This document shows, piece by piece, positions 30,917 through 42,745 of a stretch of 64,000 bases of DNA. Origin of the DNA: Macrophomina tecta. Its lineage: Eukaryota > Ascomycota > Dothideomycetes > Botryosphaeriales > Botryosphaeriaceae. The translations under genes and the position numbers were made by a program. Location: contig JAKSGN010000035.1 in assembly GCA_024180945.1 (NCBI GenBank), forward strand, positions 2,108,001 through 2,172,000, given 5' to 3'. The notes below the pieces were generated by a model. The model saw only the letters and a list, made by a program, of their open reading frames with translations. It ran no database searches and was not told where the DNA came from. The number at the start of each line of letters is the position of its first letter. Position 1 is the stretch's first letter.

Positions 30917-33265
30917 ATGATTAATGGGATCAAATGAATGTATGTCAGTGTAAGCTGTCTCTCTTTCTCTTTTTCTCTCTTTTTTTACCATATTTGATTT
31001 CGGTGTTGAGGAAGGATTTGCACCTTGTCCGAACATATACCTACAGATAAGCCTTTGGCGTGCACCTTTATACGCATAGAATCCTACTCTAAGCCACTAC
31101 AGGTTACTATTACCACCACCAAATATTTCAGAACAGCTGACGTTATCGAAGATCGATTAACAAGGAGGCCTGGGATTGCCCCAGCGCTTGAACTTCAGTT
31201 GCGAGTAGCTACCGAAGAACGATACCAATATCGCCTACCAAGATCACCGAGGCAAATGATGGGTTGTGGCGAGGGGGTGTTGATGTGCATGCTTCAGGAG
31301 ATGATTTTCCCGAACGTCACTATCGTTCATGGACTCTGCTCCGCACCATGAAAGACTCGAATACTCGGAACAGAGTCAGTGTTCACCTTAGGCCAGTGCG
31401 AAACCTCCTCTACGCACAACATGGTTGTTCATTTAATGTGGCTACTTTGAATCACGCCACGATGCTCGGAGCGTACACAACACTAGCACGACGTTCGGCC
31501 AAAGGCCCAGCCGAGACCCTCCACGTTAGATCTTCGACCAGTTTTAAGGATATTACAAGCTATATCGGCGCCATGCACAAGGAATAGATCACTAAAACGT
31601 TATTTGCGGTGGTTTAATATTCGTCCAAGGACGTCTTTCGGCAGAATGGAGCTACTGGGTGTTATGAATTGGGAAGAGTGAGCCGATGGTCTACGTCTTA
31701 TGTGAAAGCTTCAGTAGCATTCCTCTTTCATAATGATAAGAACACCCTTATAGAAGTTCTACTAGTGATTTATTATAGTAACCACGGGCCAGCGCCGCTA
31801 CCCTAACATTGAACGGTGTAGCTTCGTTACCGCTACTTACGATTGCAGATAAATCCCTCATTACCGTGTTAATATCAGGATACACGTGTCAAATTATCTC
31901 GTACCCAATTGCGCTTACTGGTGCGAAGACACGCTTGCTTGGTAGTACATGGGACGGCACCTCGAGATTCGCTAGCGCTTAAGATCGTTTTGTCTGCGGG
32001 TTGCAGCTCGTGACCGCTTTGCTTCCCCACAACTATCGAATCATGCAACGCGATAGGACCGGTATACTCCTCCCAAATATGAAAATTTGCACATCGCTTC
32101 ACTTATAGTGCCTTTCCGGTTGTGTAACATCAATCGCACCGGGAAAACAAAAGGATGCGCTGGCGGCAGGGTGTAGCTGTGTGCCGGATGATACGTCGGT
32201 CTTGATTTCAGAGCTAGTACGGCAGCCTTGGTGTTTGAAGATCAAAGGGCTTTGGAGTGCATATAGGGAAAAGTCGGAAAAAACGGCAGGTTGACATCCA
32301 GGGTGACTACAGCAAGGGTGCACGGTGCTCACTTAGGCACGTGGATGACAAATTCCTGCGCACTGCAAAACGGGTTCTCCTACCAAAAAGCCCAGCACGG
32401 CAACGTAGATAGGTAGCGCGCAGGAGCATTCATCCGGACGTAAATGTTGCTATTTCCTCTAGTCCCTACGAAAGGGCTATAATTTGACGGTCATTGCTGA
32501 TTGAGTTATGTTTCGAAGTGTGCCGAATTTCTTCATCCACGTGGAAGCTGTAGATACAACGAACTACAACGCCGAATCAAGCGGCCGGAGCAGCCAGGCA
32601 TCAAGGCCCCGCTTACGAATGGTGCCTGTGGTACGGCATTCTTGTATGCGCCGCTATTGTATCTGTTGCCTCTAGTGGCCAGTTTGGGGTAAAGAGAAGA
32701 GAGACAATCGTCGTAATAACAACGCGCAAGCGGAGACCGCCGCTGAGGCTCGGCTTCTTACACCACGCCCGTGCGTTTCACGCCACTGCGCCAATGAGGC
32801 GCTCAAAAGAAATAGGGGAGTCGTCATGTCCGTGTGCGCGTCGCAGATGATGTTTCGAAACCACTTCAGCCCCACCAATGCTCCACACGCGCCATGGCGT
32901 TGCTTCGCCCTGTGCAAGCCCTTCTGGAATTGCCGGCCCGCAGCTCTCGGACGTTCCACCACTGGTTGACCACGTTCCAGGCTTCAAGGCCCTCCATCTT
33001 TCTCCCTTGACTTGACTAAACCCCTGGACCGTCGGAATTTGTTCCCTCGAATCGACGTCCCGGGCTTCATTACCGGGTCCCTGGTGCCACGGGTTGCCAT
33101 GGCGCTCTGAACCCGGACGTAAATGCCTGAAGCACATCTTCCTGAGCGCCTGTGGGAGTTCATAAGGCAGACGCCTATATAAGAAGATTCCCCAGCCAAG
33201 CAGTCTCGTCCATCAAACAATCACTTATCAGCCTCAGTCAGAAAAAACACTCTCTCGCTTCCACA
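30917..33265. other. Long gene-poor intergenic region
   Basis: The 2.35 kb is noticeably more AT-rich in places than its flanks. No open frame shows a domain, and no transposon terminal repeat was recognised by eye. A decayed element cannot be excluded without a repeat search. Confidence 0.5.
33176..33182 (+). promoter_or_regulatory. TATA box of the small secreted protein gene
   Basis: TATATAA lies 84 bases upstream of the ATG at 33266 with a CT-rich and then CA-rich leader, typical of strongly expressed fungal genes. Confidence 0.6.
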
Positions 33266-33777
33266 ATGCTCAAGCTCACCGGCATCGTCTCCCTCTTGGC
33301 CGTCGCTGCCACCGTGTCGGCCACCCTTGACCCGGCTTCGTCCAACTCCAAGGGCAAGTACCCCAAGAGCCCCGGTTGCTCGCCCGCGAAGACCAGCAAG
33401 GCCATCCAGGCCGCCGAGTGCTCGCACAACACCCGCGTCTCCGGCACCCAGACCTTCGCCATCTTCAAGACCGACCACCAGTACGACAGCTCGCATGGCG
33501 CCCCCTACGGTACCTGCGAGGCCTACACCTGCACCGCCCCCACCGATAGCGAGCTCACCACCGGCGAGGACTACTGGACGTTCTTCTGGAAGTAAGTTGT
33601 TTTCAACGCCGCCCCACCTCAGATACAAGATAGCGAGACTAACGTTGGTGTCCTTGCAGCGACAACGGTGAGAGCTCTGGCGTCGGTACTGGCTGTATCA
33701 AGAGCCCTGATGACGGCACTTGCGGCTGTGAGAACTCAGATGGCGAGTTCATTTACGGCGGCACCAACTGCTCTTAG
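33266..33777 (+). CDS. Small secreted cysteine-rich protein
   Basis: Exons 33266-33591 and 33660-33777, 147 residues. A signal peptide is clear (hydrophobic core GIVSLLAVAATVSA, likely cut near residue 20). The mature part has eight cysteines in motifs such as SPGCSP, AAECSH, YGTCEAYTC, GTGCI, GTCGC and TNCS, an even number that could form four disulfides. The strong TATA box, short leader and highly biased C-ending codons suggest high expression. Size, secretion and cysteine content fit the broad class of fungal effector-like or surface proteins. I do not recognise a specific family, and it carries no motif of a known toxin. It stands alone, flanked by long non-coding stretches, as such genes often do. 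Confidence 0.85.
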
Positions 33778-34308
33778 ATGCGCTTGAAATTGCGTATTTT
33801 TTTTCTAAGGTGTAAAGCATCATTCGGAGTTTTTAAATTTTGGACGATAATTTTTGATGATTAAAAGAAAATGAAGACAGAATACAGATCGAAAAAGACT
33901 GAACTAAGACACTTTGAATAATGGGAATGCGCATATTATATCCCGCCTCTTAGTCCAATACGGTGATGACGTGAGGCTGTTCATTGGCTGATAGACACCT
34001 CCACCCGAATGCAACGCCGCCTACACGTTTCTATGGGGCAGGGACGAGATCGACTAGACACATATTTATCCAAGTCTACAATAATATCTGAATATTGAAC
34101 TTCGCAGTTCCATGTTTCTATCGTTAGCTCTTCTTCGAGAAATAATACGACACTTTTTTGATCTTGCAAATGTAAACTTGTATATCCCATCAGAAACTTT
34201 CTTGCATTAAATCAAACAGAGACTACATCAACAGTGTTTTGTGTAAAAGGTGAGCTCCGTCGCAAACCACCGTCTAAATTATTATGAAGTCAAACATCGA
34301 GGAGAGCA
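33778..34308. other. Convergent intergenic region
   Basis: AT-rich sequence between the 3' ends of the secreted-protein gene and the PAQR gene; probably 3' UTRs. Nothing else seen. Confidence 0.5.
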
Positions 34309-35370
34309 TTACTGATGTAGCAGCACCTTCAGGCCCTGGAAATATACTATCTGTCCAAGTGCAACGAAAACATGAAAAATCTGATGGCTTGCTCCCTGAA
34401 TGCATGAATTATCGCGTTAATTTCTTCCTTGATCTTGCATGCGTCAACCGGTTAAGGAAAGCTAAAGGACTTACCCAGATGTCGAAACGCCCAGCATACC
34501 TGCTCTCGGGGAGGTGTGTCAAGTAGAAGAAGACGCCGAGAAGGTACAGAGCATCCATTGCAAGTGTGTACATGAGTGGGAAGCTCGATAATCCTTTCAA
34601 GCCTTCCAAGCAGACACTATGGACGATTGGGATATAGCCACTGCCTGCAAGAGAAATAAAGAGAATAGATCTCAAGTCATGTCAGTGAAAAGAGAACTAA
34701 CATGGAAACAGAAGGGTGAGAATACCTCCACGCAGCAGCTTTTGGGCCGTCTGCTGTTGGGGATAGCACAAGAAAGAAGACAACGCAAGCGAAGGCCAGG
34801 CTGCAAGTGATGTAGAAGGATCGCAGCTTTGGGTGTGCGGTGAGGCCGAAATGCGTTGAGGACACACAAGTGGCCACTGTGTTCAAGGCTATTCCGAGAT
34901 AATCCAACTTGAGGAATCGCTGTGCAACACGATCTGAATGTGCATTGAAGGTGTGGTATATTCCCTTCATTCACGTTAGGCTTGTCCTGGTTGTTCTGCG
35001 AATACTTCGGAAGCCTTACGGAGAAGAGTAAGCAGGTAGCTGTACAAGCGACGTATCCCTGGACAATCAGAAAGTCGGACCGGAGAACACCAATGTCCTC
35101 TTCCTGCATGAGCTTGTAGTCTGAACGCAGTAGAATTGCCGTGTATGCGATGGCCGGTGCGAGGTGCGACCACGCATTGACGAACTCGTTGTGTATGTAA
35201 AAAAGAGACCGGAAACAAGCATAGATACTGTCAAGTTGGCGTCTGTATCCATGTCGTATGTAAGGATCTACCTTCATCCATGATGGCAGGTCGTCGAAGT
35301 GAAGGATATGCCGGAGGTTGGCCGACACAGCCAAGCCAACATGAGTAACTTTGCCTTGAGCTTTCTGCAT
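34309..35370 (-). CDS. PAQR / hemolysin-III family membrane protein (adiponectin-receptor-like)
   Basis: Minus-strand exons in reading order: 35370-35020, 34964-34726, 34640-34475, 34395-34309; 280 residues. Conserved family features are DDLPSWMKVDPYI, GYRRQLDSIYACFRSLFYIHNEFVNAWSH around the first membrane helix, a GIYHTFNAHS segment, SSTHFGL, and the final GASHQIFHVFV with histidines that bind zinc in PAQR structures. About seven membrane helices can be traced. Fungal relatives (Izh proteins) affect sterol and zinc balance, and adiponectin receptors have ceramidase activity; no more precise role can be given. Exon 3 uses the second of two tandem acceptors (GCAGGCAG) because only that keeps the frame. 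The ATG at 35370 gives a short cytosolic N-terminus; an upstream exon cannot be excluded. Confidence 0.85.
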
Positions 35371-35838
35371 ACTCGCTGCAGTGGTACTCGCAAGTCTGGA
35401 TAGGGCAAGATATCTATTGTCCTTCGGACTATCTGACCAATGCTACGGTAAGCACAGCCACACTTCGGATCAAAATAAGCAGGCCGTTCGCACCAGAATT
35501 GGAAGGCGACACAGTGACTCTCGTCGATAACCCAGCTGCTCACCTCACAGCCAGTGGACCCTTGGAATCCTTCAGGAATCTGATGTGCATATTCTGTGGT
35601 GGGTCCATCAAGGCTCTGTAGAAGATGCACCTGTCGGACGCCCCTACCGAAACCGACAGATTGTGGCGTAAATCAGGTCTTGTGAAGGATTTTGAGAGTG
35701 GCAGTAGGCCGGAATCCGTACAACTGAGATTTAATAGAGCGAATATCAAATGGTGGTTCTATCTCCTTCTATCGTGAGCCAAATGGCTTGATGACATCCC
35801 GATATCACATATCCCGTGTAACTGGACCCCACACGCGC
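35371..35838. other. Intergenic, nothing recognised
   Basis: Spacer between two minus-strand genes. Small minus-strand frames at 35274-35749 overlap it, but none shows a domain; one could hold an unrecognised 5' exon of the PAQR gene. Confidence 0.4.
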
Positions 35839-36747
35839 TCACAGCTTCGACGCACCTTGCCGTGGCGAGCCTCCATTGGCATAACTCCCCTTCCACATAT
35901 CCTGCATCGCGTGGAAATATTCCTGCTCGTGCTTAGACAGGTGGTTGCAATGGCCGCTGTCTTCGAACAAGAGTTCCTTCACTAACCATCCCTTGCTACG
36001 CGCCGTGTCTGCATGGTCGGTTACATCCGTCCATTCAACCATCTTGTCCGCTTTCGAAAAGATGTAGCAAGCCCTAAGTTCACCGGATTGTCCACCGCCC
36101 TGAACAGTTGCTTCGCCGAGCAGCGTCTCGCGGATCAAGTCCTCTGGTTTCCCGTACCTCCCGCAAGCGATGAAAGTGTACAGCAAGCAGAGAATGATGT
36201 GGACCGCAACCGGCCCAACAATCCTCGAGGCTGCATCTTTCGGCAGCGACAGCACCATGGCGTTGTAAGACTTCCAGTAGGTACCCTTGGCCGGTCCACT
36301 GTCGCAGATAAGGCCGAGTAGCGGTAGAGGCCTGCGGAGCTGCTCCTGCAGCACAAGGAGAAGCTGTGTGGCTGAGTTGGTCCCGCCATTGGAAAATGTG
36401 TGCAGCAGTATGCGCGTGTGAATACCATCCGCAGATGGAGTGGCATCTTCGGTCAGCTTGCCGTAGCCACATTCTTCCAAGACTGCTCGGACGGCTTGCA
36501 CAGCAGGCTTGATTGCTTCGCGCTGGCGCGGATAACTGCTGACAAGGATAGGAACAGCAGATTCGACGAGCAGTATGCGGGCACCTGGCGAGATCCTCCG
36601 GTAGAGTTCCGTGTATTTGGTGATGTGCTTCTTCGCCGCGCCCAGCCATGTGCAGAGAATGATAAGCTGCCCTGGCTCGCTATCGGGTGGGGTGTAGAGC
36701 GATATGCGAGGACCTAACCGCGAGAAGACCGGAGCAGCGTCGTCCAT
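35839..36747 (-). CDS. DUF829 (TMEM53-like) alpha/beta-hydrolase ending in SKL
   Basis: A 302-residue protein with the DUF829/TMEM53 pattern: IILCTWLGAAKKHITKYTELYR near the N-terminus, ILLVESAV, HTFSNGGTNSATQLL (nucleophile elbow-like region), GLICDSGPAKG and a C-terminal SKADKMVEW followed by DSGHCNHLSKHEQEYF, with Asp and His placed as in alpha/beta-hydrolases. Substrates of this family are unknown. The C-terminus is ASKL, a canonical peroxisomal PTS1. The frame is open upstream to an ATG at 36912; that extension is rich in Arg and lacks acidic residues over much of its length (MLKQQTTRAFRRTL from an ATG at 36873), so an alternative mitochondrial form is conceivable. I chose 36747 because family members usually start just before the RLGPRISLYTPP segment. 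Confidence 0.8.
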   Translation of the reverse strand: MDDAAPVFSRLGPRISLYTPPDSEPGQLIILCTWLGAAKKHITKYTELYRRISPGARILLVESAVPILVSSYPRQREAIKPAVQAVRAVLEECGYGKLTEDATPSADGIHTRILLHTFSNGGTNSATQLLLVLQEQLRRPLPLLGLICDSGPAKGTYWKSYNAMVLSLPKDAASRIVGPVAVHIILCLLYTFIACGRYGKPEDLIRETLLGEATVQGGGQSGELRACYIFSKADKMVEWTDVTDHADTARSKGWLVKELLFEDSGHCNHLSKHEQEYFHAMQDMWKGSYANGGSPRQGASKL

Positions 36748-37173
36748 GATTGGAAATGATTCGAGGCGGTTCCTCTGTCGCAATCTGAAAGGTTTGAGCG
36801 TGGTGGAGAAGAATGGAGAGGCTGGGGCCAGAAGTGTCCGCCTAAATGCACGCGTGGTTTGTTGTTTCAGCATGCAAGCCCAACAAACCCCACGCATCTC
36901 AACCATCGGCATGGCGTCTACTTGGCTGCAGAAGGATTCCTCAGTTGCAGGAGGATCTGTCGGTTGCGGCGCAGCGGCCCGCGTACAGGTTGCGGATGGC
37001 CCCCACCAAGACTGGCGACAGGGGCTTATGCGCCTGTGGCCGGGTAAAAGCGAATTCTATGCATACAACACCTGGGCATACTGCTGCCTGCGACATTCTT
37101 CCATCCAATGGGCCTTTTACCATATGAATCGTTCCATTGGCGCTCCACATACATATCTACAAATGACGCAATC

Positions 37174-39009
37174 TTACTGTTCCAGAAGAGTCGCGACAGC
37201 CTCTTCTGCACCGTCGCGTACGCGGAATCGCAGGAAAGGCCCATCATGCGAGCATGTGAGATGCTCCCTCAGCTGAAACTCCTTCTCCCTATGCTGCCCA
37301 TAATCTGATCCAAAATATCCACCGCGGAGTGCTTCCAAGGAGCCGTCGGCGCTTCGGAGATCAAGATACCAGGCGACGCGCGCGATGGTATCGCTCAGCT
37401 CCGTGTACGCCATATTCCTCCCGGCACACGCTCTGGTCCCAAAGGAGAAAACGCTGAAGATATGACGTGCCTTTTCCACTGTCTCTTTCGGGTTGTCGCT
37501 GGAGATGATCCAACGCTCCGGCTTGAAAGTGAACGAGTCCGGAAAAATTTCCTCATTGTGATGGACGGCGTAAGGATTCACGCCGACGTCCACTCCCTTC
37601 GGCACAACCTCACCGTCCATGACCAACGTGTCGCCGCTCACCTCCCGCCAAAGCGTGCCGCTGATTGGCGGAGACATTCTCATTGCCTCATCCAAACAGG
37701 CTCGGAGGTACTGGCAGGATGAAAGCTCCGGGCCCGAGCGAATCTCTGAGGGGGTGTCGAATGTCGAGCGCACTTCTTCTGTAAGCTTCTGATAGCACTC
37801 GGGATAAGCTGCGAGATAGAAGAACAAAGACGTAAGAGCTGTAGAGGATGTGTCGGCACCTGCTCACAGTTGTCATTAGTGATCTTTCTGTATCGGAGCT
37901 TCCAGTGAACGCACCTGCAATGAGCAGGAAACGGCTCTCAGCCCAGAGCTCATCTTCAGAAAACCCCACTCCAGTCTCTGGGTCTTTGGCGTCCACGATG
38001 AAGGAGAACAGATCATTGCGAGAGCTCTTGCCCGCGGCAAGCCTACTCTTAACGAGGTTCGACATAAGCTCGAGGTATTTCCGGCGCATCTCAAGGCCTC
38101 GGCGGTAGAATAGTGCCTCGAGCCTCAGCTTTTGCAGCTCGGGGTACTGAACGTACACACCGGCTTTATGGCTGGTTGCTGTGACAGCATCGATGAGGAA
38201 GCGGTTCTCGTCACTTGTCTGAAGATGGAATGTCTGTCCAAAACCAAATTCGCCCATGATGTCGTAACCAAGGTGCCTGCAACAGTCGGTCATGTTGAAA
38301 GGAGACGACCAGTCCGCTCCAGTAGATGGGTCTTTCGACGTGCAGAGCCTCTTGAGGAACAGATCAACGTGGGAGAGAATGGTAGGCTCAAAGTCTCGAA
38401 TGCATTGATCTGAAAAGCCTTGGGAAATCACCTTGCGTTTATGGCGGTGGATTGCCTTGTCGACAGCGGTGAATATGTTGTAAGCGCCCGGAGCGGGGAC
38501 CATGGTCACATACCCCCGGGACTTCTGGACGTCTTTTGAGTAATAAATAGCTTCCGCAGGTCAGAAATATAAACTGGCTATGAAGATGGTTGACTTACTG
38601 TGCAGTGCGGAACCGCTGTTAGAAACCAGTTTGTTCGGCCCTTGACGGTAGACTGGCCCTATAACTCTGTCAGTAATGGGATACAGTAAATCCTTTACTC
38701 AGCATACCGAAGATTTGATGGCCTCTCTCAGTCTCTGTATGCAGCCGACCCATCACATTATGATAAGCTCCATAGATATCACTGATCTTGGCCAGGAAAG
38801 GCCCTGGATACTTTGACAGTGGATGAAAATACAGACGATAGATTGCAATGGCAACGCCCTGGTTCTTTTGTTACAATAATTCTTTGGGATCGGTCCAGAA
38901 AGAGATAGGTTACCCGCAGTATGAGTAGGCTGAAAATGCTCAGCAAGGCTTTCCTCACGATGTCACTGTTGACATGTGTAAAGCGAGCTAAGGCCTCAAT
39001 TGCTTCCAT
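37174..39009 (-). CDS. Cytochrome P450 monooxygenase
   Basis: Minus-strand exons in reading order: 39009-38914, 38858-38708, 38658-38599, 38550-37915, 37859-37174; 542 residues. An N-terminal membrane anchor (about residues 20-38) precedes the proline-rich YFHPLSKYPGP hinge. The I-helix oxygen-binding segment is LLIAGADTSSTA, completed by splicing at 37915/37859. The heme ligand is Cys459 in FSFGTRACAGRN, and the ExxR and PERW elements are visible (LDEAMRMSPP, FKPERW). It is a microsomal E-class group I P450 of the kind common in fungal secondary metabolism and xenobiotic breakdown; family number and substrate cannot be told. Upstream in-frame ATGs at 39066 and 39129 would add residues before the anchor; 39009 gives the most normal N-terminus. 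It lies next to an MFS transporter. Confidence 0.9.
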
Positions 39010-39847
39010 CGTCGTGAATTCAGTAATCGATTCTCTGCAGACTTCAGGAAGAATGTCGAACTGCATGTATGACCTTAAGTTCGTTAGTCCATATGAGTCG
39101 GCTTGGCTCCCTTTCCAAATTCCATACACGTAGCGACGGTCTAATATTGCGCCGAGGTGGTATCAAAGTTGGTGGCGCAAGGACATGGCGTTAAGGATGC
39201 CGGTTGCAGCGGCTCTACGCACCCATGTAGCTAAGGAACGGCACTATCGAAACTGCAACACTGCAGGCAGGATCCACTGGCGGATTTCGGAGACGCGTAA
39301 GGCTATGGATGAGCCTAAGCGACATATGCTGTGCCGTGCCGAAAACGGTCGAGATCGGAAGGCAAAATCTTCAGGTCGACTTGGTCATCAATAGAACAAG
39401 AAAAAAGCGCAGGATTTCAGGATAATTCTGACCCTTGACAAAATTTATTGCCTAGGTGGTGTATCTGTCCTTGCTAGAAAAATAAATGAGGTGGCTTCCT
39501 ATGGAAAGAGGCTTGAAATAGGTGTTTGTGGTAAGGTTGGTGGAGTTGGTTGGGGGGGTTTGGGTGAGGGGGAGTTGTTTTGTAGGAGGAGATGTCGATG
39601 TCGTCCATCTCGCCAAACGCTCACATTCGGCTAACTACTTCCTGTACCTGCTTTCGTAATATGCATATATTTTCTGGTTGAAACAGCTTTTTAAAGGCTT
39701 GATTTTGATCTAATAGAGCCATGAAGCCACTGTCTCAGGTGCGGCATTTTGTATCCCGTTTTGATTAGAATTAAGAGATATGTGCAAGCAACGCATCAAA
39801 GGAACGTGCTCCCGCTAAATTCAAATAACATGTGTGTACTAAAAAGG
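39010..39847. other. Intergenic, nothing recognised
   Basis: Promoter side of the P450 and 3' side of the MFS gene. It includes a G/T-rich stretch (about 39520-39590) on the plus strand. No domain-bearing frame was found. Confidence 0.5.
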
Positions 39848-41862
39848 TTACTTCCCCTCAGCAAGTTCCGTGGTGACTTCTTGTGTTGCTTTCTTTCGGC
39901 TGACAACACGAATTTGGGGATTGCGCCACAGCATTCCTACCACAAGAACCTGGAACCCAGCAATACCAGCCATTATCTTCATCTGCAGATTATAACCTTC
40001 TGCAAATGCTCTGATGATCTGTGCCTGGACATCTTGCGGATACTGTCTGATTGCTTCAACCGACTGCAGGAATGTTGAACTCGACGTTCCTCCCACAGCG
40101 TCTGGCAAATGTGACGAGAGGTAATTGTTCATTGCACTCGTGGTGATTGAGAGCCCCAGCGCACCACCAAAAACTCGAAATTGGAGGAGCGCGCCACTTG
40201 ATATTGCTGTAACGAAGTCAGCTTAAAAAGCCCACTGGCATGCTTAGTACATGGAGAACTTACCCGTATCTCTCTTCTGCACCACGTGCGGTGGAATCTG
40301 GAGCAGAATTCCCATGACACACCCTATGCCAAAACCACTGAGTACCTGATACCCGTATATGGCAGCCGGAATTGTACCATCAGTTGGCAATGTGCAGAAT
40401 AAAGCAAGGCCGATGAGCTGAACTATCGAACCGAAGAACAGCAAATAAATAGGAGGAATTCCGGTGGCTCCAGCAACAATGTTGATCAAGACCGTGGCGA
40501 ATGAGATGAGGAAATTGAAGGGCAGCAGACGGACCCCGGCGTCAAATGGAGTGAGGGAAGAAACGGCCTGAAATCGTTGAGGAATGTCTATCACGATGAT
40601 ATTGTAAGGGATTCCCGAAAGCATAGAAAGTCTATGAGTATTTAGCTTGTGATTTGGCTTGATATTGTAGGGTGGGAATGCTCACAGCAGAGTGCCCATC
40701 CATGCCCGATCTTGCAGGAATCGCCAAGGGAAGATCGGCTCCGTCCTGAACTTATCACTGGTGAGGAACCACTCGTTGGTAACGAATGCTATCCACATTA
40801 CCCCGGATACGACGAAAAGGACAATAGATGTTGCGGAAGACCATGCGATGGACACACCGCCTTCAAGTAGGACTGCGACAAGTAGCATGGTCGCTCCCAA
40901 GAGCAGAAACGCGCCGGAAACATCGAGGCGGGCGAGAGATGGTCCGGAGAGCCTCTGCCGCCATGAAGGAGGATGATAGCTGGGGTCGCCTTGGTGAGGA
41001 AAGTTCGCGGGGAGCATCAAGAATAGCAGAAGGATGGTCACCACTCCCGCGGGTACACTGTGGTCGAGTCAGTGGGAGCCACTAAGTAAGGTTAACATCC
41101 GTACTTGAATAGGAACACCCATCTCCACTGCGAGTTTTGGCTAGCTCCACCACCGATAAGAGGTCCGACAAGACTGCCGAACGCGGTTGCAGCAGCAAGT
41201 TGAGCTGCCTGTACGGGATATTTCTCTTTTGGGACCATCTCGTACGCTACTGTCAGTGCCAATGCCGAGCACCCGGCTGCCCCGATTCCTTGGAAAACTC
41301 GACAGATAATCCTAAATGAGCGTTTAGGTTTGATCATACTGCTGAATAGCTCGACTCTTACAGTTGGTTCATTGACTGCGCAGCGCCACAACCACCCGAG
41401 AACGCCACGAAAATGGCCACACTTGTGGTCGTGGCCAACTTGCGTCCAAAGATATCACTCAACTTTGCCCAGATTATGATCATGCCTTGTGGTTTATTAG
41501 CTTCACCGGATCACGAGGTTGGAGCGGGCGCAGCATTACTGGTGTACGTGATCAGGTATCCAGTGACCACCCAGCCCGCTTGGTCGAAGCCGTGTAAGTC
41601 ATCACTGATGGACACCAGAGAAGTGCCCACAATTGAGACTTCGATGTTGACGAGGAACATGCATAATGCGACACTACTCAAGAGATCAGCGACTTGCAGC
41701 CTTCGTACATGCTCGTATTTACCTCAATGAGAGTAGGTGTAATCGCCATCCGTGAATGTAGGCTTGCCCAACGGAGTCCTGGTCGGTTTCGCTGCTGGAA
41801 CTAAGCTGTTGTGGTGCAGAGAGCTGCTCACTCTTCGAATGTTCCATTTTCGGATGTTCCAT
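39848..41862 (-). CDS. MFS transporter, drug:H+ antiporter type (14-helix)
   Basis: Seven minus-strand exons in reading order: 41862-41723, 41676-41540, 41485-41362, 41311-41105, 41057-40686, 40631-40264, 40206-39848; 568 residues. After a hydrophilic Ser/Gln/Glu-rich N-terminus come LCMFLVNIEVSIVGTS (helix 1), the WAKLSDIFGRK loop that is the MFS A-like motif, IICRVFQGIGAAG and GSLVGPLIGGG, the antiporter motif. The length and about 14 predicted helices fit the DHA2 drug-efflux group. Substrate is unknown; position between a P450 and a fatty-acid-desaturase-like gene would suit export of a locally made metabolite. All six introns are 48-57 bases and join in phase. Its promoter is shared divergently with the desaturase gene. 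Confidence 0.9.
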
Positions 41863-42745
41863 CGCAGTCGCAGGGTTGAGAGAGTGGAGGGGCTGGACCA
41901 GACGTAGGGAATGATTGCCAAAACCCCAAGGAGCGGGGAGCCCGAGTGTATGCTAACAGATGCTCCAGAGGCCGGTTCTCAACCGGAAAGCTAGAGGGGC
42001 GGCCTCCCGACCAGGATTACGCTGATTCAACAATCCTTCGATTATACAATCTTCTAGGGCAAAAATGCAATATCTTCCTTCCAACGCCACGGACCCGGTA
42101 CGGTGGCACGCCGAGCAAGCCCCTGCATGCGCTGAACCCCCACGCGCCAATTTCCAGAAATGTTCGCTTATGTGCACCACGGCCTGGATGCCGCCTGAGA
42201 AGGAATGATTAACTCCGGGCTCAGCCGCTGGAGGCGCTTGTGGCGCAGCAGAGCGCCCGCCTTCCAGACTCGGCTACAACTACTTCCTTCAGTGAGCAAA
42301 ATCGGACGTCAGGACAACTAAAATCACTGGCGTACAATGCGTAGACGGTGATTCCTGCGAAGGATTTCCATGATCCTGCCAATACACCAGAACACCATGA
42401 AGGCAGCCACTGGCTGCCGGCTGACAGCAGGATCACACACCTGGAACATGTTGGTGTTCTGGTGTAGGCTAGAGACGTCGGTTCGCGACTCTAGACATCC
42501 CGAGCGATCCGATAGAGGCACCAGACACCACGGCGGACTATCATCCAACCGTCTGACTGGATCATCGCAGATTGTGGCGGTGTGGCGACCCGGAGCTGAG
42601 TTTGCTGTGTCAAACACTGTCTGATTTAACCCCCAGCTGAGGGCATAAATAGGAGTATTTCATGAGCTGTTCCTGGTTTTACTACTCAGGGAGACATCAA
42701 CGTGCCTTCAATCCCTCCACATTCGACACTCTGTTCTCCGCTACA
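41863..42745. promoter_or_regulatory. Divergent promoter region of the MFS and desaturase genes
   Basis: An 883-base region between two divergent start codons. A TATA-like CATAAATA at 42644-42651 lies about 95 bases before the desaturase ATG. No gene was recognised, although a plus-strand frame from 42662 runs in frame into the desaturase. Confidence 0.5.

Noticed and set aside
34672..35370. Unspliced 232-codon reading of the PAQR gene
   Set aside because: After CLLFS it departs from the family; removing the intron at 34965-35019 restores conserved helices.
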